Shown here in pieces: positions 33,456 through 43,499 of a stretch of 64,000 nucleotides of DNA. Made by a program: the position numbers and the translations under genes. The notes under the pieces were generated by a model that was not told the DNA's origin, did not search any database, and saw only the letters and a list, made by a program, of their open reading frames with translations. Source of the DNA: Patella vulgata (lineage: Eukaryota; Mollusca; Gastropoda; Patellidae). The stretch covers positions 77,154,767 through 77,218,766 of the forward strand of contig NC_065882.2 of NCBI RefSeq assembly GCF_932274485.2. The letters run 5' to 3'. Numbering within the stretch: the stretch's first letter is position 1; each line of letters begins with the position of its first letter.

Positions 33456-34359
33456 TAATGTGTATAACGTGTTCATAGTGCGTTCAATAAGTATACAAAC
33501 AGATAAATCGGTTAACAGATACGGTTGCGTAAATTATTTAAACTATAGGAAGTAGGAAATAAACAAGCTTCAATAGATATTAAGTGCTCTTTTATCCCAA
33601 CAAATCGGTTAAAAAATTCATACTTTCTATTTTGTGGATAGTTTGCTCATGTGTTATTCATATCTACCAGACAATTATTAAATTATTGGGTCTGTTTACT
33701 GGTTGGTATTCCAACTTAATTTAATAATAGAATATTTTAACACCATTTTACACTTTCAAGATGAATGGTCACGTGTTTTCAGGCTGATCAATTACATTGC
33801 CAGCAACATACGGCACATGTTGTGCCAAAATCTGATCCTAACGAATGTTTTGGGTATTTATTCAAGTCCTGTTCAAAGTTGTATTTCCTCGCATATTAGG
33901 AATAGCGAACCTTTTACGTTCCACGTACCAACAATTATCCGTACGACTTCCGGTGTTCCGCATAATGTGATCAGCAGTGAATATACGCTAATATCACTGA
34001 GGGTGACATTGGTGCGGGTTAATTAGCTCGCAATATTAACTTTTTTCCTTCTGAAAATTAAATTCTAGAATATTTTTTTGAAGTAACAGAAAATTAAATA
34101 ATGGTGATTGAACCATACCTGGGTCAAAAATACTTTCTATTTAGTGTAAATGAGATAAAATGATTAAAAGGCACCATTTTGCCCGGACCAGTCCACGTTG
34201 TGTAATCATTACACGGGCTATCGAGCCAATGATCAGCGCCGCGTGATGTAACGTCACATCTAGAAGAATTTGAACTTATATAAAGATCAATCATCTCATA
34301 CAGAAGTATTGCGATTAAAATACCACTGCGAAACAGATTGATAGTGTTAACGGATATAC
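33456..34359. other. No recognised feature
   Basis: The 107-codon open frame at 33,703-34,026 has no recognisable domain and no repeat-derived explanation. I do not support it as a gene. Confidence 0.4.
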
Positions 34360-34722
34360 AATCTGATTAAAACACAGATCCTATTTCGTTTCGTTTTTTT
34401 TTATTGTTCAATAATTTCGGTTTACTTGTCTTTACTACACTGGGATCTGGAAGGGTTGTTATATACCCCGCGTTCTAGTTGATGTGAAGGATTAACCAAT
34501 GAAACGGCCTGTCACGGTGACTTCTTGGTGGGTATCCCACTAGAAACCTCAACGCGGATTGGTTAATCAAATGCCTCACGTCAAAGGGTCAAAAGCCGCT
34601 TGTATGAACAATGACGCGACCTCCAACTAAAACTGGTCAGATCCTCATGTAGTAGAGGCCATCGAATGTATACCAAAAAAAAAAAAACGAAACGAAATAT
34701 AGATCTGTATTTTAATCAGATT
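34360..34722. mobile_element. MITE-1, copy 3
   Basis: Ends AATCTGATTAAAACACAGAT with TTTCGTTTCG, and ACGAAACGAAATATAGATCT to TTAATCAGATT. This is the best-preserved inverted repeat of the three copies (about 40 bp). The interior contains CCTGTCACGGTGACTTC and GGATTGGTTAATCAAATG. No clear TSD. Confidence 0.8.
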
Positions 34723-35074
34723 AAGGAACATAAATATATTTGTTACTTTAAAGAGACTTTTGATTATGTTGTTGTTTAGGAAACTCTGTGATGCTGCTTT
34801 GTTTAGTAATACAGTAAACTATGGACAATTAAAGAAAATAGCGTTGATCTAAGATTATTATTATCACGAGTAAAACTGCACTGTCTCCATACTTGTCGCA
34901 GTGTTTCGTCTGATTAGACCTAATCGCAATCAAACACGGTTGGATTGACCGATGATATCCGTCCAAAATTATGACAAGTTAACAGTCGGATTACCCATTC
35001 ATTAGGCGTAACAAATCAATCCGAATTAACCAGAGCTCTAAAGATAATCTTTTAGAGGCATTTAGTAACTGGAT
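34723..35074. other. No recognised feature
   Basis: Nothing recognised. Confidence 0.4.
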
Positions 35075-35247
35075 AGAGCAATAAACTATAACACATACTT
35101 ATGGAAGAACAATTACTGATTATTTGGGCGACGTTTCCAAGAGTATTGTCAACGTCTACAAGTAAGTGAGAACGTTGAGAGAATACTCTTCGAAACGTCG
35201 CCTAAATAAATTGCTAATTGTTCTTCCATAAGTATGTTTATAGCTCT
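35075..35247. repeat. Long hairpin from two inverted Penelope-like 3' ends
   Basis: CATACTTATGGAAGAACAAT (35,094) pairs with ATTGTTCTTCCATAAGTATG (ending 35,236); GGCGACGTTTCC pairs with the stretch containing CGAAACGTCGCC. Arms are about 60 bp or more. Each arm reads outward as a hairpin, CGAAACGTCG, AAATAA and TTGTTCTTCCATAAGT, similar to the Penelope-like 3' ends at 6.3 and 20.3 kb. Confidence 0.6.
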
Positions 35248-35429
35248 AAAGATGTTAAATTAAAACTACATAATGACATTCGCGGCCACATACATTACGT
35301 CACAGCCCGTGAAATTCATTATGAGCGATTAGCTACTAATAATGCGAGGAATGAGGAATGGCTGCATACGTAAACATAGAATCTGTTTATCATCTGTTGG
35401 ACCACGCAGATGACGAATAATATTTTCAC

Positions 35430-35881
35430 CATCCCGTGTACACGTAAAAGAACCTTGACATTTGAAATAAGAGTATGGCATCCGGGCAAAATTCACCTCA
35501 TATCGTCATTAGCCTAGTCGATGTAGAAAAGTAGGAGAGAGATAGAAATGGTAGGAGAGAGAGAGAAATGGGGTTTACCATCCACTCGACACAAACTAGG
35601 TCATTTCGGGACTAACATATGGTTTAATTTTATTTGAATAATTCGCTTGCGCGCAGGGGTCTTTAGCAGTGGGAGGAAACCGGAGGACCCGGAGAAAACC
35701 CACGAGGTTGGACAGGCGACCCTACTACTTGTCACGTACAACCGGGGATTCGAAACCACGCCAGTTGACTCAATAACAGGCCTCATGCTACAGCGCACAC
35801 GTGCTAACCCTTCGGCCATCCACCCCCCCCCCCCAACACACACCTAGAAAAGTAGGACATTAAACCTCAATTCATTTCATT
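35430..35881 (+). mobile_element. SINE-B fragment split by SINE-A
   Basis: 35,430-35,536 (CCCGTGTACACGTAAAAGAA to GTAGAAAAGTAGGA) and 35,845-35,881 (TAGAAAAGTAGGACATTAAA plus ATTTC tail) are one SINE-B 3' part separated by the SINE-A. Confidence 0.85.
35537..35844 (-). mobile_element. SINE-A, full length, inside SINE-B, 13-bp TSD
   Basis: GA tail with a small duplication (GGTAGGAGAGAGAGAGAAAT), 3' end, middle domain, head ending CCTTCGGCCATCCACCCCC. TAGAAAAGTAGGA at 35,524-35,536 and 35,845-35,857 is the TSD, taken from the SINE-B tail. Confidence 0.92.
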
Positions 35882-36210
35882 TACAATAATCTTTTGGATT
35901 AACTGGGAAATTGTGCGATTAAATTTCATACTAGATTAATTTTATGTTTCGCGATCCAGTAAAAATCAGCAAAATGATTTTTTTTCCACAAACGTTTATA
36001 GTCACGTTTCGAATCGCAGGACGTGTATTTATAGCTTTTTCAAACAAAAGCAAGTCACGACTAATTCCCATGGGATGAACTGGTAAGCGGAATGTCTGAA
36101 TTAAATCTGTTATTTAATGGAATTAATCCCGATAAGAATTCGAATTGTCTCCCTCTTGATTGGATCTGTCTGATCTGTGAAACCCTCGGGTCATGTTAAC
36201 ATTTTGAGGT
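35882..36210. other. No recognised feature
   Basis: Nothing recognised. Confidence 0.4.
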
Positions 36211-36222
36211 CAAATATTTCAA

Positions 36223-36642
36223 ATATAATGAAATGAAATGTGGTTTAACAACGTCCAACGGTTCTACTCTGACTGGGCTAATGAAGACGCCGAAAATTTA
36301 AAAAAAAAAAATGAAATGAAATGGCTTTAATGTCCTACTTTGACTGGGCTAATGAAGACGGGCATACGCCATACAGTATGCTATTAGGGAAATTTTGCCT
36401 AGGCAGCGTCACTATGGCCTACGCTTATATCAAATTCCAACTGCCAAGGGATCTTTTACGTGCACGCCAATGTATACACGGGACCTAGGTTTTTCTTCTC
36501 ATCTGAACCACTAGACAGCTGTGACCTCCGTCCTGCACCACTTACAATGGGACACCACGCCGGAAAATCCCGATCAACTTTCACGGCCAATGCCGGGATC
36601 GAACACGCGATCTCCAGGCTAGCGAGCCAGCGTCTTACCCAC
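36223..36642 (-). mobile_element. SINE-B with doubled tail and one 12-bp TSD
   Basis: A first tail piece (36,228-36,290) is followed by an A run and a longer copy (36,311-36,642) reaching the head region (CCAGCGTCTTACCCA). CAAATATTTCAA at 36,211-36,222 and 36,643-36,654 flanks both parts, so they probably arrived as one unit. Confidence 0.82.
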
Positions 36643-36684
36643 CAAATATTTCAATATTATATCTTTAATTTAATACAGTCAGTC

Positions 36685-36761
36685 ATAGAACACGTGTGTG
36701 TGTCAGTCCCGAAATGACCTAGTTGTGTCGACTGGGCGTTAAACCCCATCTCTCTCTCTCA
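36685..36761 (+). mobile_element. SINE-A 3' end fragment
   Basis: CAGTCCCGAAATGACCTAG to GGGCGTTAAACCCCATC and CT repeats. Confidence 0.85.
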
Positions 36762-36881
36762 TATAACACGTACTCGTTCCATATCAGATTTTAAGAATAT
36801 TTTATTTAACAATATTGCATGTTTATGGAGTGATTGACTAAGAAATACATATACAAAATAAATAACTGTTTTTAAATTAAA

Positions 36882-37130
36882 TGAAATGAAATGAAATGGA
36901 GTTTAACGTCCTACTGTTCTGCTCCTAACCTGGGCTAATGAAGACGGGCATACGCCATACAGTGTGCTATGAGCGAAATTTTGCCCGGGCAGCGGCACTA
37001 CGGCCTACTCTTATACCGAATTGCAACTGCCAAGGGATCTTTTACGTGCACGCCAATGTGTACACGGGACCTCGGTTTTTCGTCCCATCCGAACGACTAG
37101 ACAGCTTTCCTTGTCAGCCCCTCCGTCCTG
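36882..37130 (-). mobile_element. SINE-B, 5'-truncated, with 16-bp TSD
   Basis: Tail GAAATGAAATGGAGTTTAAC to GCCCCTCCGTCCTG, very close to the family consensus. CTGTTTTTAAATTAAA at 36,866-36,881 and 37,131-37,146 is an exact TSD. The 5' truncation with intact TSD shows incomplete reverse transcription. Confidence 0.95.
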
Positions 37131-37141
37131 CTGTTTTTAAA

Positions 37142-37245
37142 TTAAAGATGCATTATATAAGAAATAAGTTACCTATTGCAGGTCTTTTTTTTGGCTTCAA
37201 ATGTTATATTGTATACTATTATTTAGACACTTATTCACATGAAAA
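37142..37245 (-). mobile_element. MITE-2 end fragment
   Basis: TTAAAGATGCATTATATAAG, CCTATTGCAGGTCTTTTTTT and CTTCAAATGTTATATTG match the MITE-2 3' end in reverse. Confidence 0.7.
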
Positions 37246-37689
37246 GACTATACTCGCCATTTAATGATTTAATTTACCAAGTGGTTGCCAAGCAAGATAT
37301 GCCCACATTCAATAGCAAGAAAAGGCGATTTATCGTACAATAAGGGGACGTAATCAAGGAAGTTCTGATCCCATAAGCGTAAATAAGATTGTTGGGATAT
37401 AATCATATAATTTAAGTGAAATCAAAATGGGATAGAAATTGTGACATCTAAAGTGCACGTCCACACGCTGAAATCGAGGGGCTATAATCCATAGTGATAC
37501 AGTTCCATACATGCCAATATCGAAAGGAAACAAGATCTTTCGGATATCAACCTATATTTCAAGTTTCGTCAGAATCGGATAAAAATGTGACCTGTAGAGT
37601 GTCCTCAAACAAAATGTGAACGGACGGAGAGAAGCGACGACAATATACGTCCACATGAAAATCTGGGCGTATAAAGATGGTGAATAGAG
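37246..37689. other. No recognised feature
   Basis: Nothing recognised; the 63-codon minus-strand open frame at 37,559-37,750 overlaps MITE-2 sequence. Confidence 0.4.
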
Positions 37690-38222
37690 GCTTAGTTTCG
37701 ATTAATACGTACCGTTGAATAAACAATCTATGCCACATCTTGTTAAACAATGAAATGAAATGGGGTTTAACGTCCTACTGTTCTGCTCCTATACTGGACT
37801 AATGAAGACGGGCATACGCCATACAGTGTGCTATGAGGGAAATTTTGCCCGGGCAGCAGCACTATAGCCTACTCTTATATCGAATTCCAACTGCCAAGGG
37901 ATCTTTTACGTGCATTCCAATGTTTACACGGGACCTCGGTTTTTCGTCTCATCCGAAGGACTAGACAAGGGGAAACCACGTCGGAAAATCGTGATGAACA
38001 TTCTCGGCCAATGCAGGGATCGAACACCCGACCTTCAGGCTAGCGAGCCAGCGCCTTACCCACCGTGGCTCCCCATCTTGTTAAAACTTCAAACATTGAT
38101 AACTTCGCTCAGAATAGAGTAATATGAATGAACTGTTCAATATATTCATTTTGCATTATCCCCTTTGAACTATTATAGCAAGAACAGCCAGCTCTTTTTT
38201 CTAATTCTTACATGCATCTTTA
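37690..38222 (-). mobile_element. MITE-2 split by a SINE-B
   Basis: Left part CTTAGTTTCGATTAATACGT and right part AATATATTCATTTTGCATTA, TATTATAGCAAGAACAGCC, ending ACATGCATCTTTAA. The left terminal part is missing. Confidence 0.8.
37748..38073 (-). mobile_element. SINE-B, with 12-bp TSD
   Basis: Tail AATGAAATGAAATGGGGTTT to GCCTTACCCACCGTGGCTCC. CATCTTGTTAAA at 37,736-37,747 and 38,074-38,085 is the TSD. A small deletion lies around the CAGCTGTCCTTGTCAGG region. Confidence 0.93.
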
Positions 38223-38226
38223 ACCA

Positions 38227-38370
38227 ACATGATGTACTTACAGTACAGTTCTACTGTCTGTACATACAGTTCTAATGTATGTATTTATATACTGGCTGTT
38301 GTACTTACAGTTCTAATGGTTGTACTTACATACTGGCTGCTGTACTTACAGTTCTAATGGTTGAATTGAG
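38227..38370 (+). repeat. Minisatellite, about 40-bp unit
   Basis: TGTACTTACAGTTCTAATGG and TACTGGCTG(C/T)TGTACTTACA recur over about 3.5 diverged units. Confidence 0.75.
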
Positions 38371-40083
38371 GAAATCACGAAAATGACATCGCAGCCTATA
38401 GAATCATTTGACAAGGCGTACAAAAAGAATCGAAACGGTCAACCTCCTTCAGTATTTCTATCATCCCTTTGCGGTTATAAGGCATAAGATTAATGAAATG
38501 TTCAAAATGTTAGAGGCCAAGAAATTGTGTGGGGTAACCCTTGAAGTAAATCACTAGTCTAAACCCTTATGTTTACAGGGGTTATTTCCCTTTAAGTAAG
38601 TTTCGTTTTAATCTTTCTTTTCAATAGTATAGAAAATCCAGCTACTGTGTAATTAGTAGAGGTCAATAAAGGGAAGAGCAAGTATAATTATCTGTAATTC
38701 AATCTCCACAAGTGAAGCGCAGTTATGTTTTAAACAGAAGAGGGTAGCCAGTCCGATACACCCGAGCGAGCCCCACCTTACAGATGTCATAACTTTGCTG
38801 GATGACATATCGCATCAGCCACAGTTGAACAAATCGAGTAAATGATGCTTCAAAGTCGCTCTTATTATGTTCATTATCCGTATTGTGGTTCTTTACACGT
38901 GAATGTACTATTAGATATGTTCCAACCTGTATCATTTCCACAAGAACTAATGAAGTATTTGTCAAACTGAAGCAGCACTAATTGAACAGTCGTTTCATAT
39001 CATTTCATAAATGAAGAGGGCTTAATGTTAAAATGTAATTATATAACAAAAGAACAGTTAGAAATTATATATTTAAGGATGGAAATGTTGGGAACGAGAA
39101 AGAAAAAAGTTAAATCTCATTAAGGACAATTGTCTGCTTCAGATCATCATGGCTGCCAATAAATCGTACAAATAGCGATTTAACCCCTTTGAAAACTTTC
39201 CAGAAACTGTACACGACGCCTATTGGTAAGCCCAGCTCGAACACCCAACAAGGAGGTCTGAGGCAGTACCGGCATAACTTCAGGTATTAAGCAATATACG
39301 TGTTTTGCCACAGGACAGGGGCGTAGATAACGCTTTTGTTTGGGGGGGGGGGGGGTAGCCAAAGTGCGACCGACTGATGCACATACCCCAGTACGAGGTT
39401 TCTAGGGGCCATGTGCAGAGCAGATCTAAAAGCTGGGAATAGTGGGGGGGGGGGTCCAAATCTAGGGCGCCATCCACAATCCCACCCCAAAATGAATGTC
39501 AACAAAATACTGGCATTAACATTAAGCGTCCCAGTAGAACATACTTGTCTCGCCGGAAACAGTTTTATTTAAGTTGACATAAAGTTTATGTCATATATGA
39601 TGATTGTGCCTATAACACTGAGCAACCGGAGAAAATTTTGAAAAATTGAGTCAATATCCTAGCACTTAGGGTCATTGCTGGGAGAAAGTCTTGTGGACGA
39701 GAGGACCAGAAATGTGAGCCAGTGGGACAGAATCCCGAGATCTGTCCCTGTCAATTCCGCCTGTTTTGCAAGAGTTGACATAACATTTGTATAGTCTGAC
39801 GCCCCACACACCAGTATAACTGGGCAGTTCACTATAACCGTGAATATGATAGTGCTGAGACAGTATAAGAAAACAGAGGAATAGAAGAATGTTGTTATAA
39901 CTGAATCAAAAGCCGCAGGCGCGAAAAAATTTCAGATATGTAACCGAGCTTTTCATTTTTCGGGACTGGGCCTGAAAGTTTTAGTCATTGTCATGGCAAA
40001 TGGAACCAAATTCTCGCTAACGAGAGAATGAGAAATGAGACAGAATCTTAAGGCCTATCTGTCAATTTCGACTGTTTTGTAAT
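38371..40083. other. No recognised gene; G runs
   Basis: Runs of G at about 39,341-39,355 and 39,443-39,453 are the only marked structures. Open frames across them (39,180-39,505, minus) owe their proline runs to these tracts. Confidence 0.4.
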
Positions 40084-40500
40084 TGTTTGTTTACCTCATT
40101 AATACATTTAGTCTGAGACCGACTGCGGTGAGTCCTTTTTTTGAGACCGACTATTTTTTTTGCCATGGGGGGGGGGGGAAATTTCATAGAACAACATACT
40201 CTCAACAGAATAAGAGAGACAAACATTTTTTCAAACATGACAAGCAGACATGGTTATTTTATACTATAGTTTTGTGTGATTTATGCAATTTAGACTCACG
40301 GATTCACGCAAATACATAGTATTTGGGATCTATTCTGGCATTGTTTGTTTACCTCATTAATTCATTGAGTCGCCGATGCATAATTTTGAGACCGACTGCA
40401 GTGACTGCACTTATTTTGAGACCGACTATTTTTCTCCCTGGGTGAAATTTTGTTCATAGACCAACATACTCACAACAGAATAAGAGTGAAACACAGACCC
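40084..40500. repeat. Two-unit direct duplication, 258-bp spacing
   Basis: TTTGTTTACCTCATTAAT, TTTGAGACCGACTATTTTT and ACAACAGAATAAGAG each occur twice (from about 40,086 and 40,345). The first unit carries a G run. Family unknown. Confidence 0.7.
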
Positions 40501-40526
40501 AATCTCTTAGCGCCTGTTTTTGTGTC

Positions 40527-40860
40527 CTTACCGACAACCGGGGGTAGAATACAACAGTGCCCACAGCAAGTGTGGAAATTGAGCATGCCTTTGACATTCT
40601 GAAAAATCAATTAGGGTTAGAATAGAGAAGAGTTTAGAGTGTAGCTGTAATAAGTTTAATTTTAATCCACCACAGTATGACATTAAGATGCCATAACTAA
40701 AGTTGCATAAATTCTGATTTAGGCAAATCATGCATTTATAACGTTTGAATTTCCAGATGTTTTTACTTGGATTAAGGGTAACACCAGAGAGAGCTGTGAT
40801 CATTATCAATGCGGTAGCAGTTCTGCATAATATTGCTTTTATTAATATATAGGGAAAACT
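40527..40860 (+). mobile_element. PIF/Harbinger transposase relic (C-terminal part)
   Basis: Around 40,570-40,615 the reading VEIEHAFDILKNQLG matches the block after the last catalytic acid of Harbinger (DDE_Tnp_4) transposases, and YNSAHSK just before it, in another frame, fits the same region. At about 40,793-40,845 RAVIIINAVAVLHNIA matches the conserved C-terminal helix. Between them the reading is interrupted by stops. Only the last quarter of the transposase remains. I assign it by motif memory; a profile search would settle it. Confidence 0.7.
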
Positions 40861-41020
40861 TAGAACCTCTTGTGGCTGGCGATACGGCTGAGCTTACTGC
40901 TGAAGCTTCAGATGCCCAGACCGGCCTGGTAACACGCCAACATTATATAAACTTACTTTTCTTTCCTTTTTTTTAAATTTCCAATACTAGTTTTCCTTGT
41001 TTCATTTTTTCTAAAAGAAA

Positions 41021-41243
41021 TGAAATGGGGTTTAAAGTCCTACTGTTCTGCCCCGAACTGGGCGAATGAAGACGGGTATGTGCCATACAGTGTGCTATGA
41101 GGGAAATTTTGCCTGGACAGCGGCACTACTCTTATATCAAATTCCAATCTAGGGATCTTTTATGTGCACGCCAATGTGTACACGGGACCTCGGTGTTTCG
41201 TCCCACCCGAACGATTAGACAGCTGTCCTTGTCAGGCTCTCCG
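41021..41243 (-). mobile_element. SINE-B, 5'-truncated, with 13-bp TSD
   Basis: Tail TGAAATGGGGTTTAAAGTCC to CCTTGTCAGGCTCTCCG. TTTCTAAAAGAAA at 41,008-41,020 and 41,244-41,256 is an exact TSD. Confidence 0.93.
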
Positions 41244-41281
41244 TTTCTAAAAGAAAGAAGGTTGATTACTATGAAGAGTTT

Positions 41282-41497
41282 TTGAAAGAAAATATTAAAG
41301 TACTGAAACTGAAAGAGATATTGGATTTCATCTCCCTATCCTGTGTCGTGCCAACATTGCTGCACCGTACGAAACTTTCGCCGATGAGTTTGTTAGTTCA
41401 ACCCATCAACCGTTTTAAGGTTCGAGGCGTATGCACCGAAAGGTGCACTGTGCAGGATATTTTAACTGAAGCGAACTTATATTGCAATTTCAATTAG
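41282..41497 (+). other. Unassigned 71-codon open frame
   Basis: Starts MKENIKVLKLKEILDFISLS. It lies between two DNA-transposon relics and could be a piece of one, but I recognise no domain. Coding status is doubtful. Confidence 0.2.
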
Positions 41498-41592
41498 TAG
41501 TGCTTTTAGCTTTAAATCTTGTAAAGACTGAACCTTTAAATATATATTTTTTCTTGGCCTAACTGTTACATAAGCTTTTTACTGTTCATGTA

Positions 41593-41996
41593 CGAGGGAC
41601 TGGCTGAAAAGTTCTAAGTCTGAAAAGGATAAAACAAACTTTTGTCGCCAACAAGTAAAATCATTGACGGAATCATAGACATAACTGCAACTGTAGTGTT
41701 ATTCTTGGCTTGTCTTCGTACCAGACTGTCTTGTTAACCTACCCATTGAAATCACCAGAAATGGACAAAACTGGCTATAGGGCAGTCATCAAGTACCTGC
41801 AACTGAAAGAACTAACCCCAACAAAGATAGCCTTGTCGATGACCTGCGGCCCGGAAGACCATCAACTGCAACCATACAAGAAAACATTACGTGATGACAT
41901 GATGATATCTGATAATTTTTTAGAAGCATATATTAACTACGGATCAAGAAACTTATCTATCTTCAAGAACTGAATTCTTTTACTGGTGATGACATT
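41593..41996 (+). mobile_element. mariner relic (left end and N-terminal transposase)
   Basis: A TA at 41,591 is followed by CGAGGGACTGGCTGAAAAGT, which resembles a mariner terminal repeat. The reading from 41,761, MDKTGYRAVIKYLQLKELTP, matches the N-terminal helix-turn-helix of mariner transposases. It then shifts frame and continues as a match to the linker block RPGRPSTAT, with much sequence missing between. The catalytic DDD/E core and right end are not visible. Non-functional. Confidence 0.75.
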
Positions 41997-42259
41997 CAAT
42001 CAGAAGGAAGAAGGTCCGCGAGATAAAGAAATGTAAAAATCGATGTTGATACAGCAACAATGCATAAATATATATCGATAATCATGCACCCAGGCAGAAG
42101 TAAGAGTCGGTCCAAGGCCATGCCAAAAGACAACCATGGAATCACACCTAGATCAGGTACCCCAACTGTCGACACTGCGTGTCAAGCACAAAATCCTACC
42201 AAGCACGTTTCAAGCCGGTTAAGGTAGTGTTAAGAATATTTCCCTTGGAAGCTCACAGA
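41997..42259. other. No recognised feature
   Basis: Nothing recognised; may include more of the mariner relic beyond recognition. Confidence 0.35.
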
Positions 42260-42351
42260 ACAAATGCAATACTTCATCAAAGAAAAGAAAATAGAATCAG
42301 TTAAAACAAATGCAATACTTCAACAAAGAAAAGAAAATACAATCAGTTATA
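42260..42351 (+). repeat. 46-bp direct tandem duplication
   Basis: ACAAATGCAATACTTCATCA recurs 46 bp later as ACAAATGCAATACTTCAACA; the two units differ at only a few bases. Confidence 0.9.
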
Positions 42352-42433
42352 ATCTTTTACAGACAGAATTTCCACTTCTATTGTTCAATATTTATTTTCG
42401 GTGTAATGTTTTATAAATCTATAAATTCATATC

Positions 42434-42568
42434 TAATGCCAACTGCTAAGGGATCTTTTACGCCACTGACAAGGACGAACCACGCCAAAATCCCAATGAA
42501 CTTTCTCGACCAACGTGGGTATCGAACACGGGACTTACAGGTTAGCGACCAACGTCTTATTGTTGCAC
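42434..42568 (-). mobile_element. SINE-B fragment
   Basis: AATGCCAACTGCTAAGGGAT to the box-B side GGTATCGAACACGGGACTT and CCAACGTCTTATTGTTGCAC, with a large internal deletion and no tail. Confidence 0.75.
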
Positions 42569-43230
42569 TATGATTCCTGTTCAGTGAGGGGCACGAAGAA
42601 TTCTGTTATCATGATACACGGCCTTACAGGAAATAGACGGCCGGTCACGGACACTTTCCGGTGCAAAATCAATTCATTTCCGGCACAAGTCCCGTAGTGC
42701 CTGTCACCGAATTTTGAGGCATATAGGTAACCAATTTACCTTGCAAAAGTCAAGGAAATTGTTTGCGTCGTTGACCATTCGATGGGAGATAACTCGTATA
42801 TTTGCATGCGTTTTTTTTATATATATTCCCATATCGTGGATATATCGTTTAAATCGAAGGTGGCTAACTTTAGTCTGCTCTGTATGGTCTAAACTAATAG
42901 AAGCCTCTGTTAATAAGATAGAGTTTGTCGGAGTTTGTCTCTATGAATCAGGCAAACCGGTGTTTGCAGTCTTTAATCAACGGTTTCTACGGTTGAGTGG
43001 TACCGGCTGGACAGTCTTCATGGCAGGACAAGTTATGAATTTATTTTTCAATATTGCGACAATGCCATTAGATTAACAGCATTATAGGCCTATTAAGAGA
43101 AAACTACGTCTAAACAGCTTTGGAAGCCAAGAAGTCTGAAAACTCTCGCCACCGCGCTGAAAGGGATACGCCTCGACATTGTAAAGTATAATGTAGACGC
43201 CTGGCTCCCACAGAGGGATGGCCATGTTTC
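42569..43230. other. No supported gene; 120-codon open frame
   Basis: The open frame at 42,714-43,076 (plus) begins MRHIGNQFTLQKSRKL and is rich in aromatic and hydrophobic residues, but has no motif, no visible conserved domain and an ordinary AT-rich composition. I consider it unproven. Confidence 0.25.
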
Positions 43231-43241
43231 CGCTGTGAACT

Positions 43242-43401
43242 TCCAACCTCATGGGTTTCCTCCGGGTCCTCCTGCCCCCCCCCCCACTGCTAAAGACCCC
43301 TACGCGCAAGAGAATTATTGAAATAAAAATTTAACCGTGTGTTAGTCCCGAAATGACCTGGTTTGTGTCGAGTGGACGTTAAACCCATCTCTCTCTCTCT
43401 T
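43242..43401 (+). mobile_element. SINE-A, 5'-truncated, with 11-bp TSD
   Basis: Begins inside the middle domain (TCCAACCTCATGGGTTTCCT), has a C run, then a canonical 3' end and CT tail. CGCTGTGAACT at 43,231-43,241 and 43,402-43,412 is the TSD. Confidence 0.93.
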
Positions 43402-43499
43402 CGCTGTGAACTGTGCTTGAAACCCAAATTAAATTTTAAGTTCTTTTCTATTAATCTACATTATCAAATCGGTTAGACCATGAAGTTTATGTAGGTGAT

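Noticed and set aside
39280-39505. Proline-rich minus-strand open frames
   Set aside because: The proline runs come from G homopolymer tracts on the plus strand.
42714-43076. 120-codon open frame as a membrane protein gene
   Set aside because: It has hydrophobic stretches but no motif, and such frames are expected by chance in 64 kb of AT-rich DNA.
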